Positions 38,206 through 46,613 of a stretch of 64,000 nt of DNA are shown piece after piece; the stretch's first letter is position 1; the number at the start of each line of letters is the position of its first letter. The notes under the pieces were generated by a model. That model was not told where the DNA came from. It did no database searches and saw only the letters and a program-made list of their open reading frames with translations. The position numbers were made by a program, and so were the translations under genes. Origin of the DNA: Bacteroides sp. (lineage in GTDB: Bacteria > Bacteroidota > Bacteroidia > Bacteroidales > Bacteroidaceae); the NCBI GenBank assembly GCA_020861095.1, contig JAJBTC010000018.1, positions 1 through 64,000 of the forward strand, written 5' to 3'.

Positions 38206-39864
38206 ATGATAGAAAAATACCTGAAACAAACCCGCTTTACCTCGCAGGAAGATTTCATCCGGAACTTAGAGATCTGCGTGCCGGAACGCTTCAACTTTGC
38301 TTACGATATCGTGGATGCCTGGGCAGAACAACAACCGGACAAGCCGGCGCTGCTCTGGACCAATGACCAGGGAGAGGCACGCCAGTTCTCTTTTGGAGAG
38401 ATGAAAAAGTACTCCGACCAGACCGCCTCTTACTTCCGGCAACTCGGCATCGGACACGGCGACAGGGTAATGCTGATCCTCAAACGGCGTTACGAATTCT
38501 GGTTTGCCACACTGGCACTGCACAAATTAGGCGCGGTGGTGATCCCGGCAACTCACCTGCTTACTTCCAAGGACATCATCTATCGCTGCAACGCTGCGGA
38601 TATAAAGATGATCGTAGCAGTTGGTGAAACGGTCATCACCGATCATATCCGGGAAGCATTGCCGCAATGCCCGTCGGTACAGCACCTGATCAGCATCGGC
38701 CCCGAATGTCCGGAAGGGTTCGGCAACTTCCACGAAGGGAGGACACAGGCGCCGGCCTTCGAAAAACCGGAATGCCCCAACCGAAACGAAGATATCTCCC
38801 TGATGTATTTCACCAGCGGTACCACCGGACAGCCCAAAATGGTGGCACATGACTTCACCTATCCGCTGGGACATATCACCACTGCTTCTTACTGGCACAA
38901 CCTCACCGAAGAGAGCCTCCACTTCACCATTGCCGATACGGGATGGGGCAAAGCAGTATGGGGCAAACTCTACGGACAATGGATAGCGGGAGCCAATATT
39001 TTTGTATACGATCATGAGAAATTTACCCCGGCAGATATCCTGCGTAAGATCGAGGAGTTCGGTATCACTTCGCTCTGTGCACCTCCGACCATCTTCCGGT
39101 TCCTGATCCGGGAAGACCTGACACGGTTTGATCTCTCTTCCCTTACCTATTGCACCATTGCCGGAGAAGCGTTGAACCCGGCTGTGTTTGAAACATTCAA
39201 AAAACTGACCGGTATCAGGCTGATGGAAGGCTTCGGACAGACAGAAACCACCCTGACTATCGCCACATTCCCCTGGATGGAACCCAAACCGGGAAGCATG
39301 GGAGTGCCCAACCCGCAGTACGACGTAGACCTGATCGATGCCGAAGGCCGCTCGGTAGAGGCGGGCGAACAGGGACAGATCGTGATCCGTACGGATCGTC
39401 GCCGCCCCATCGGGCTGTTCAAAGAGTATTACCGCGACCCGGCACTGACCCGCCAGGTATGGCACAATGAGATCTACTACACCGGGGACGTGGCCTGGAA
39501 AGACGAAGACGGTTACTACTGGTTTGTGGGACGGGCAGATGATGTGATCAAGAGTTCCGGCTACCGCATCGGACCGTTCGAAGTAGAGAGTGCCCTGATG
39601 ACCCACCCGGCGGTGGTGGAATGTGCCATTACCGGAGTACCGGACGAGATACGCGGGCAGGTAGTGAAAGCGACGATCGTACTTTCCGCGGAATACAAAC
39701 CCCGGACCGGAGAGGCATTAGTCAAAGAGTTGCAGGATCATGTGAAACGGGTAACTGCTCCTTATAAATATCCGCGTGTGATCGAATTTACAGACGAACT
39801 CCCCAAGACCATCAGTGGAAAGATCCGTCGGGTGGAGATCCGTGAACAGGACCATAAAGGGTAG
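38206..39864 (+). CDS. AMP-forming acyl-CoA synthetase
   Basis: 552 residues of the ANL adenylating superfamily. P-loop YFTSGTTGQPKMVAHDF (from about 203), MEGFGQTETTL (A5), YYTGDVAWKDEDGYYWFVGR (A7) and DDVIKSSGYRIGPFEVES (A8) are intact, as is the C-terminal catalytic lysine in TISGKIRRVEIRE. It activates a carboxylic acid to acyl-AMP and then the CoA thioester. Overall layout (without the extended N-terminal domain of acetyl-CoA synthetase) is closer to medium-chain or aryl acyl-CoA synthetases; the substrate is not predictable. It follows the XRE-cupin gene and a terminator lies at 40050. Confidence 0.9.
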   Translation: MIEKYLKQTRFTSQEDFIRNLEICVPERFNFAYDIVDAWAEQQPDKPALLWTNDQGEARQFSFGEMKKYSDQTASYFRQLGIGHGDRVMLILKRRYEFWFATLALHKLGAVVIPATHLLTSKDIIYRCNAADIKMIVAVGETVITDHIREALPQCPSVQHLISIGPECPEGFGNFHEGRTQAPAFEKPECPNRNEDISLMYFTSGTTGQPKMVAHDFTYPLGHITTASYWHNLTEESLHFTIADTGWGKAVWGKLYGQWIAGANIFVYDHEKFTPADILRKIEEFGITSLCAPPTIFRFLIREDLTRFDLSSLTYCTIAGEALNPAVFETFKKLTGIRLMEGFGQTETTLTIATFPWMEPKPGSMGVPNPQYDVDLIDAEGRSVEAGEQGQIVIRTDRRRPIGLFKEYYRDPALTRQVWHNEIYYTGDVAWKDEDGYYWFVGRADDVIKSSGYRIGPFEVESALMTHPAVVECAITGVPDEIRGQVVKATIVLSAEYKPRTGEALVKELQDHVKRVTAPYKYPRVIEFTDELPKTISGKIRRVEIREQDHKG

Positions 39865-39944
39865 CTACACACCTTTCTCAATCGTTTGCATAAAAAACAG
39901 AGCATGATTTGCTGATTTTCAGCACTACAGCTTACAAAAGCCTT

Positions 39945-40080
39945 TATCTTTGCCTGTGTAAAGAAGAAATTGTGCAAAAATTCTGTTGAAACAACAGACA
40001 GTGGTTTTTCATAGGTTATCATAAAGGTTAGATTAATGGTAAAAAAATGCCGTTCCGATGCGATGTCGGGGCGGTTTTTT
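39945..40080 (+). ncRNA. Candidate small RNA
   Basis: A perfect -7 element TATCTTTG (39945-39952) is followed about 100 bases later by a rho-independent terminator, with no ORF of note between. A transcript of about 120 bases from near 39958 would result. Alternatively the terminator just ends the acyl-CoA synthetase mRNA. No known RNA family was recognised. Confidence 0.35.
40050..40080 (+). terminator. Rho-independent terminator
   Basis: CCGTTCCGA (40050-40058), a 7-base loop and TCGGGGCGG (40066-40074) form a 9-bp stem with two G-T pairs, followed by six T. It serves the acyl-CoA synthetase gene, the candidate small RNA or both. Confidence 0.8.
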
Positions 40081-40130
40081 CATTTGTACCCTGCCAGGTG
40101 CTTCTTTTCTACATAAAGTTTTTTGTAATT

Positions 40131-40237
40131 GTTGCCTTCACGCCTTCACAAGTGCATGTAATTTGCTGCATAGTAGATCCTTATGTGTGAAGGCAGACTG
40201 TTTTTTGTGCTTTCACCTGGTTTCACGCCTTCACCTG
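40131..40237 (+). repeat. 105-bp inverted repeat, left copy
   Basis: Runs from TTGCCTTCACGCCTTCAC to TTTCACGCCTTCACCTG. It is mirrored by 41134-41238, the outer 18 bases and an inner block of about 45 bases (GTGTGAAGGCAG...TTTTTTGTGCTTTCACC) being nearly identical, while the middle has diverged. Confidence 0.8.
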
Positions 40238-40307
40238 TTTATCTATAAGCCTATCCACACAATGAGTTTGTATGACCTCGTCTACAGAGAAAGGGATTCC
40301 CTGTTGT

Positions 40308-40612
40308 AGAGACGCAAAGAAATTTACGATTTACCGATTTACGATGTACGATTGAAATTACATTTTGTAAATCCCCATACATTACATGTTAGACGCAAAC
40401 ATACGAGACGCATAATTGCGTCTCCGCGGTACAGGTCCAACCCAGGAACGTGTATCTCCGCGGTGCAGGTTTAACAAAAAATGAATGTCGCATAATGTAT
40501 GTATTCCCATTCGGTGTGCTGAGACGCAAATATGCGTCTCTACAACTGTGTGATATCATGTATTTTCAATCGTACATCGTAAATCGTCAAACTGTAAATC
40601 TCTTCGCGTTTC
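40308..40612. repeat. Palindrome repeat element inside the 40-41 kb island
   Basis: A half site (GTAGAGACGCAAAG, 40309) with TTTACGAT repeats (40320-40355) leads to a left palindrome at 40405-40429 and a right one at 40521-40544. TCGTACATCGTAAAT repeats follow at 40567-40604. The part before the right palindrome (ATTCCCATTCGGTGTGCTGA) matches the copies at 9.3 and 14.5 kb. Confidence 0.8.
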
Positions 40613-40773
40613 TACAGGGTACCGGAGTAGTATATATACAATGAAGGAGGAACACTTATTTATATCATAAAGCCTATCTGAAAGTGAGCAGTAGAGACAG
40701 TAAATATTCGCTCCACACGAAATCACTACTGCCTCCATGGAGTAGAAACTGTTTGTCCATAGATACAATGAAT

Positions 40774-40854
40774 GTCCCATGGGCTGGGACATATCGTCCC
40801 CCAGCGGGTGCCGATCGGCCCTTGGGCGGGGCTGATCGGCACCGCCTGGGGGAC
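40774..40854. repeat. Strong G+C hairpin
   Basis: GTCCCCCAGCGGGTGCCGAT at 40796 onward pairs with the complementary arm ending GGTGGGGGAC-like at 40854, giving an almost perfect 26-bp stem with a 6-7 base loop. A smaller hairpin (GTCCCA/TGGGAC, 40774-40790) precedes it. No T run follows, so it is not a typical terminator. Flanking DNA (40620-41130) otherwise holds no gene that I can support. Confidence 0.75.
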
Positions 40855-41133
40855 ACTCTCTCTTCCAGGGACCAAACAACCAGATTCCATGAAAAGAACC
40901 ACATACATCCGTAACAACAGCATTAGAAACGCATGCTGACAGGTTTACAAGGTATGGTATCAAAAGAGTTCTATAGCAAAGGAAATCCACACCAGATTCA
41001 TTGCGGAAATGTTTCCTACATGTACACCAACAAGCTGTATAAGCAGACTTCTCTTTTTTAAACAGACTTTGTAAGTAACTGTTTTACTTATCTTTACACC
41101 TGACCAGAGCCATTCGTTCCGGCTTGGGGCAAT

Positions 41134-41238
41134 GGTGAAGGCGTGAAAGCTGGTGAAAGCACAAAAAAGCAGCCTGCCTTCACACTTAAACTCCTTCATT
41201 AGAATGCTTTACATATCCAGGTGAAGGCGTGAAGGCAG
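41134..41238 (-). repeat. 105-bp inverted repeat, right copy
   Basis: Reverse-complement partner of 40131-40237, carrying GGTGAAGGCGTGAAAGC and CAGGTGAAGGCGTGAAGGC at its ends. The two copies bracket about 900 bases without genes. From 41239 to the caspase stop at 41390 nothing notable is seen. Confidence 0.8.
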
Positions 41239-41389
41239 AAATGCGAAAAACACTAAGTAAAAGATGGGTGAGAAAGTGTTCCCCAGTAGACAGAGAAACA
41301 GTGTCACAGTCTCTTCTACCAGGTAGAAAAAGCGGTGACACTGCTGCAACAATATACGATGGGTTACTCTGCGGACCGATATAAACAAA

Positions 41390-44167
41390 TTAATTCTGCT
41401 CTTCCTCTACGACAGGCAGTTGTTTCAACCGGATATCCTTCCATTCATCGCCCAGCTGAGCGGAAACGCTCACCTGTGGTTCCTGGAGTTTATTGATCTT
41501 CAGCGTAGCTCTCTTTACTTCGTTGGCTGTGCGGTCAAACAGTTCCTGCATAGTCAGTTCTCCCTTAGACTCCTGCAACACCTTGATGAGGAAATAAGTA
41601 TAATAGCCCTGTTTTTTCTCGTGGTACACACTGGAAGTCTGGTCGCCGCTGCTGGAAGAGAAGCTGATCGTATTGCCCAACGGGAACCCGGACTTGGGTA
41701 CGACGCGGATCGCTTTCTGTGCCACCAGCGGAGCTTCGCTCTTATGTCCTCCACTGAAACAGGCATCCAGGAATACATAGGCGTTCTTCGGATGATGGGC
41801 CGCCAGTTGTTTGTACAGGTCGTTCAGTGAAATACCCAGGTGCATATTTCGTCCTGTGATATCCACAGGCAGCAAGTAAGGATCTTTGGTACGTTCGTCG
41901 TTATTGCCATGACCGGAGAAGTAGAAGAACAACTCGGCATCGGGATTGGCACTGGCAATGCTGGAGAGCCAGCCCAACTGTTCGTGCATCATCCCGGTAG
42001 TGGCGTTATATAAGACTTTTATCTGGTTGGCCGGGATCCCGAATGTACGCACGCAATACTCCCGGAACACCTGCGCGTCGTTGACCGCGTAAGGAACATT
42101 GATCTCGGCATTGGCCCCTGTGATGCTGTAGTCTTCGTTGCCGATGATCAGCGCATAGCGGTTGGGGCAGACTTCCCCTTCCGGGATATTTTCCAGCAAC
42201 TCACTCTGATAGGTGAGCGAGAAGGTATGGGCATTGACGGCAGGGACATCCGTGCGGGAAGAGATATCGATGGTATTGGCCGCAGTCAGGTACTGTCCGA
42301 TCTTTACTGTAAAGACCTTGTTGACATAGGACGAACGGCTGTCTTCGCTTACCATCATACTCACCAGGATCGAATCGCGGTCGAAGCGGTTGTTGACTAC
42401 AAACCCGCAATCGATGACAGATACCTCTCCGGGAGCAATACTATCCAGGGAGATCTCCGGCGCATCGGTAGCGTACACATTCTCGGGGAAGGTAAACTTG
42501 ATCTGAAGTCCGGTAGCCGGCACACGTCCGAGGTTGTTGAGGGCAACGGTCAGCTTTCCGTTCTTTCCCCGGGTCAGGGAAGAACCATCGGTAGCAAAGA
42601 ACTGGAAGTCTGCCACGTCCAGGCGGGGCAGCGCATACTCCAGCGTACCGATATTCATGGCTACCGGCTGTGCGTCGAACCCATTGGCCTCAAACGCGTA
42701 GAGGTGGATCACCGCCTGCGCGGCAGGCAGATCCTGTTTGGCTAAGAAACGCATGGTAAACTCTTTGGAACCTCCCGCGGGCACAATCCCGGCATCGAGC
42801 TCACGGGCACCGTCGAAATACTGTTCCAGTCCGTGCTGCTCGGACAGACGTACACGCACATTGTAGGCGTCTCCCTCTCCTTCGTTGAGCAGGGTAAACC
42901 GGATGGAGAACGCTTCACCGGCATCGATCAGACGGTTGTTGTTGTGATCCATGAAACTATCCACCCGGATCACTAACCGCGCCGGATTCACTGGCACCGG
43001 AGCAGAGAGATCCACTGTCTCTACGATCGTACGGTCTTTCTGCGCCACCTGGTAGGCTGCGAGCAAGGCAGGGAAATCGCTGTAGGTCTTGTTGCTTTCC
43101 AGGATCTGTCTGAGTACTTCATACTCCGCGGTCATATCCATATACTGATAGATACTCATCAGCCCCTGCATATACTGTACCGATGCCGGATCTTTGCTGA
43201 GTATTTTCAGAAAAAGCTGCTCGGCTTCCTGCAGGTATCCGGCAGCCCGCTGACGAACGGCCGCATATTCCGCGTCGTTGACCAGGGTAGCCCCTTCGTT
43301 GATGATCTCCGTGGCATAATTGAAATGGGCCCGTGCCACACCAGTCAGGATCTCCGGACTATCGGGATGAAGCGCGTACAGCCGCTGGTATACTTCCAGG
43401 GCTTCTTTGTTGCGTCCTTCGCGTTCCATCAGGCGGGCTTTGATGGGAAGTACCTTTTCGTTGTTGGGATCGATCTCTAAGATACGGTTGATACACACCA
43501 GCAACTTCTGCATGTTGTTGGTAGCGATATGCACGTTGACCAGGTTGTAATAGAAATCCAGAGATACCGGATATTTCTGTACCGCCTCTTCGAGGATCTG
43601 TTCCTGCCTCTGATGATCCTTCTGCTTCTGGTAGGACAGGCTCAGGTATACATACGCGTCTTTATCTTTGCCTGCGTCGGGCAAGGTGAGATACTCCCGG
43701 AAAAACCGTTGCGCCTGCTCGTGCTTGTCCTGGTTGTAGCACACCACCGCCGTATAATACAAGATGGAAGCATACTGGCCGTCACGTCCGAGGTAGCTAT
43801 CCTGCAGAGCGCGCAGCTGAGGCAGCTCGATATAAGCCGCACCAAACTCCGCGGCCTTTGCCGGATTGTCTTTGTCGTTATAGTAGGTAAAGCCGGTCAG
43901 CAACAACGGGTAGATCTGTCGCAACCTCCGTTTGGAAGCGTCCAGATACTCGCCCGCGTCGGAAGTTTCGGCCACCTTGCGGTAATTGGAATAAGCATTC
44001 AACAGATACCCGTACATACGATCCGCATCCGTATGGTTGTCACGGGCACTCTCATACATCACAAATTGTTGAGCAGCATCATTGAACAGCGCACTGGTCT
44101 GGGCCTGTAATCCAACTCCCCGGACTAAGCATATCCCCATGATCGCTAAGAACACATTTTTTCTCAT
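41390..44167 (-). CDS. Exported TPR protein with C-terminal caspase-like (C14) domain
   Basis: 925 residues. Signal peptide (MRKNVFLAIMGICLVRGVGL, to about 22); TPR-like helical repeats about 45-380 (ALEVYQRLYALHPDSPEILT); two CARDB/Ig-like beta domains about 395-650 (LLNEGEGDAYNVRVRL, ALNNLGRVPATGLQIKF); caspase-type peptidase about 665-905. The catalytic dyad is intact: His753 in FYFSGHGNNDE and Cys803 in FLDACFSGGH, with NRYALIIGNEDY opening the fold. The acidic or basic specificity is unknown. Being exported it cannot act like the cytoplasmic caspases of phage defence. It is the last of five exported genes; a 294-base repeat gap separates it from the propeller gene. Partners or substrates are probably the upstream products. 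Confidence 0.88.
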   Translation of the reverse strand: MRKNVFLAIMGICLVRGVGLQAQTSALFNDAAQQFVMYESARDNHTDADRMYGYLLNAYSNYRKVAETSDAGEYLDASKRRLRQIYPLLLTGFTYYNDKDNPAKAAEFGAAYIELPQLRALQDSYLGRDGQYASILYYTAVVCYNQDKHEQAQRFFREYLTLPDAGKDKDAYVYLSLSYQKQKDHQRQEQILEEAVQKYPVSLDFYYNLVNVHIATNNMQKLLVCINRILEIDPNNEKVLPIKARLMEREGRNKEALEVYQRLYALHPDSPEILTGVARAHFNYATEIINEGATLVNDAEYAAVRQRAAGYLQEAEQLFLKILSKDPASVQYMQGLMSIYQYMDMTAEYEVLRQILESNKTYSDFPALLAAYQVAQKDRTIVETVDLSAPVPVNPARLVIRVDSFMDHNNNRLIDAGEAFSIRFTLLNEGEGDAYNVRVRLSEQHGLEQYFDGARELDAGIVPAGGSKEFTMRFLAKQDLPAAQAVIHLYAFEANGFDAQPVAMNIGTLEYALPRLDVADFQFFATDGSSLTRGKNGKLTVALNNLGRVPATGLQIKFTFPENVYATDAPEISLDSIAPGEVSVIDCGFVVNNRFDRDSILVSMMVSEDSRSSYVNKVFTVKIGQYLTAANTIDISSRTDVPAVNAHTFSLTYQSELLENIPEGEVCPNRYALIIGNEDYSITGANAEINVPYAVNDAQVFREYCVRTFGIPANQIKVLYNATTGMMHEQLGWLSSIASANPDAELFFYFSGHGNNDERTKDPYLLPVDITGRNMHLGISLNDLYKQLAAHHPKNAYVFLDACFSGGHKSEAPLVAQKAIRVVPKSGFPLGNTISFSSSSGDQTSSVYHEKKQGYYTYFLIKVLQESKGELTMQELFDRTANEVKRATLKINKLQEPQVSVSAQLGDEWKDIRLKQLPVVEEEQN

Positions 44168-44461
44168 AATTAATTCCTGTATATTCTCTTACACAAAATT
44201 TCATCTTCCAATCCTGTAGTCTGAGACACAACGATGCGTCTCGTATGTTTGCATATAAAATAGTATGCATTGGGATTTACAAATATATTCTTTCTGTAAT
44301 TTCAATCGTAAATCTCTTTTGTCTCTACCCATATCCGGATGTGATTTCAATCGTAAATCGTAAATCCGTAAATCGTAAATCTCTTTTGTCTCTACCTGCA
44401 TCCGGATGTAATTTCAATCGTAAATCGTAAATCCGTACATCGTAAATCCGTACATCGTAAA
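44168..44461. repeat. TCGTAAAT repeats and partial palindrome element
   Basis: GAGACACAACGATGCGTCTC at 44223-44242 is a degenerate palindrome. TTTCAATCGTAAATC-type units recur from 44300 to 44462, including a duplicated block (TTTTGTCTCTACC near 44317 and 44383). No gene seen. Confidence 0.75.
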
Positions 44462-46546
44462 TCAGAACGCGTCCAGAATGGTGAACTCTACACTGATCTT
44501 CCGGTATTCCCCTCCCCTTTCTGTGGCTACCTCCACGTAGAAATCATATTCGTTGCGGGTATCCTGTAAGGTAGTGATGTGGTTCTCGATCATATGCTGT
44601 ACACCTGCCGCGCGCAGGTAGGCGAGCTGCTGGTTCTGGGTAATACCGCTTGCTTTGGTGATGGTAAGGTTGTCGAGTATACCATCGCTGTAATAGGGCT
44701 CGTTGACAAAGTCACCGTACCGGCCGTCGTACGCGATCCGTCCACGGATAGGGCTGGCGTCTGCCGAACCGGTGATCTTCACTTTCACCCGTTTGCCTTC
44801 GCTCAGGTATTTGGCAAAGTCGCCTTCCTGGAACGACTGCCGGATGATGCGCATCATCGACATGGCCGCGTTGGATTTCTCTATATCGTATCCACCGGAC
44901 GGGAAATCTTCGTTGGCCGAGAATGCGCGGTTCACCACTTCGTACTGATAACCGATCTTATAATTAAGGATCCGGTTCCCTTCCGCGTCCACACCGGCTA
45001 CCACTTCCGTATTCACCGTAATCTGGGTATTGTCCGTGATCAGTTTGTCCTGCTTGTTCTCTTCCAGTACCTCCTGTTTGAGGTCTTCGAGCTTCATTCC
45101 TTCCTGGCTCACCTGCTGCATCACCTCCAGCGGAATAAAATGGTCATCTACCTCCATGGCAGTGAGTTTCAGGCGGCCGATGTTGTCATAGATATATACC
45201 TTACCCGACACCTCATTGAGTACCTCCACATAGGCGATCTCAAATTCGTCTTTATCATTCAGCACATACTGCGCGTTGGAGAAAAAGAAATTGGAAGGAT
45301 CGTTGAAGTCGCCCACTTCACTGCTTCCAACGGGGATCTCAATATCAGGCATATGTTCAAAACCGATGGCAAGCAATCCGGTAGCCGCGCTATACTCCCG
45401 GGTAAACGGATTGTCTATGGCGATACGGTCTCCGGCTAAGCGGGTAGCGGCCTCGATGGAGAACAGTTCCTGCTGGCGGGCACGGGTTTCGTCGTTGACA
45501 CGCAACTGATATTCTTCCAGAGATTCGCCCTGCATCATCTTTACCCACTCATTCATCTGCTGGTCTACCTCCTGGTTGAGCAATTTACCGTAGAACGGAT
45601 TCAGGCCGTTGGCATTCCAGTAGACCAGTTCGTTGTGCCGGTTGGTGAGCAGATGCTGTTCGTCGCTTGCGTTAGCTTTCATAAACGCGCACGTCACCGC
45701 GCCGGCATTGCCCGGAAGGGTCTGGAGGATCTGCTGGTTGCGCAGGTTGAGCACCCGGATAGAGTCTCCTCCCTGAACAAATGCCAGGTATTTATCGTCT
45801 GCATTGAACGCGGAAAGACTCAGGGAAGTCTCCGCGGCATAGGTATATACCGGTTCCCAGCTTACCGTGTTCCACAGTGTGATCCGGTGGGTATCGTCGA
45901 CCGATGCCATCATACTGCCGTCGTTGGAAAAAGCCACATACAAGACATCCCCGTCTACGGAAAGTTGTTTGCGCATACTGCGCGCGTCGAAGTTCCAGAT
46001 GTCGATCTCTTTTCCACGGACCGCGGCAATGAAATAGTTGTCCGGACTCATGCGGACAAATTGCGCGGGCGAGTCGCCCTGAAGTACATATTTCAACGAA
46101 TAATCCCGGGGGTCATATACCAGGATCTCGGACAGGGAATTGGCCACGATCAGGTTACGGGCATCTGCTCCGTAGCACAAGGCATTGACTTCCCATTTTC
46201 CTTTTACGTCTTTGCGTTTATTCTTTATTTTGTGAAGCACTTTGTTGTACTCGTTGCAGGAATAGATCACCACGCGTCCCTTCTTATCCAATACCGCCAG
46301 ACTGGCTCCGGAAGGAATGATGGCGAATTCCCTCATTTTCTCTACTTCAAACAACAGGTTGTCGTTGTAGGTATGGATGCCTTTTCCGTTGTAGTACAGC
46401 ACCCGGTACGAGGCGTTGCTGACAGAGGTGATCTTTCTTTTCGCTTTGTACGTTCTCAACTCTTCTACCTGCGCAGAAAGCGAGGCAGATACAACTGCCA
46501 TTCCCAGACACAGGAATATTCTTTGGATTGTTATTTTACCCAACAT
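44462..46546 (-). CDS. Exported WD40-like propeller with OmpA-like C-terminus
   Basis: 694 residues. Signal peptide MLGKITIQRIFLCLGMAVVS to about 25. Residues 35-345 are beta-propeller blades of WD40 type (VRMSPDNYFIAAVRGKEIDI, VAFSNDGSMMASVDDTHRIT, FNADDKYLAFVQGG). Residues 345-555 are of unknown fold with a charged segment near 480-510. The last 140 residues resemble an OmpA-type peptidoglycan-associated domain (VKVKITGSADASPIRG ... NQQLAYLRAAGVQHMIEN). The similarity is weak and I rate it as inference. It would place the protein on the periplasmic side, tethered to the cell wall. The caspase gene is downstream and the transglutaminase-like gene 67 bases upstream. Confidence 0.75.
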   Translation of the reverse strand: MLGKITIQRIFLCLGMAVVSASLSAQVEELRTYKAKRKITSVSNASYRVLYYNGKGIHTYNDNLLFEVEKMREFAIIPSGASLAVLDKKGRVVIYSCNEYNKVLHKIKNKRKDVKGKWEVNALCYGADARNLIVANSLSEILVYDPRDYSLKYVLQGDSPAQFVRMSPDNYFIAAVRGKEIDIWNFDARSMRKQLSVDGDVLYVAFSNDGSMMASVDDTHRITLWNTVSWEPVYTYAAETSLSLSAFNADDKYLAFVQGGDSIRVLNLRNQQILQTLPGNAGAVTCAFMKANASDEQHLLTNRHNELVYWNANGLNPFYGKLLNQEVDQQMNEWVKMMQGESLEEYQLRVNDETRARQQELFSIEAATRLAGDRIAIDNPFTREYSAATGLLAIGFEHMPDIEIPVGSSEVGDFNDPSNFFFSNAQYVLNDKDEFEIAYVEVLNEVSGKVYIYDNIGRLKLTAMEVDDHFIPLEVMQQVSQEGMKLEDLKQEVLEENKQDKLITDNTQITVNTEVVAGVDAEGNRILNYKIGYQYEVVNRAFSANEDFPSGGYDIEKSNAAMSMMRIIRQSFQEGDFAKYLSEGKRVKVKITGSADASPIRGRIAYDGRYGDFVNEPYYSDGILDNLTITKASGITQNQQLAYLRAAGVQHMIENHITTLQDTRNEYDFYVEVATERGGEYRKISVEFTILDAF

Positions 46547-46613
46547 CTCTTTATCTTGTTTTATTTGTTACCGACGCTGTTTTTTTTCTATATAATATGC
46601 CTTTCGTTCCTGA

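Noticed and set aside
39865..41389. tRNA or rRNA genes in the 1.5-kb gap
   Set aside because: I looked for T-loop and acceptor patterns on both strands and found none; the gap is repeats plus a possible small RNA.
41390..44167. Caspase protein considered as a phage-defence or cell-death effector
   Set aside because: It has a clear signal peptide, and all of its operon partners are exported. No CRISPR, gasdermin or nucleotide-signalling gene is nearby.
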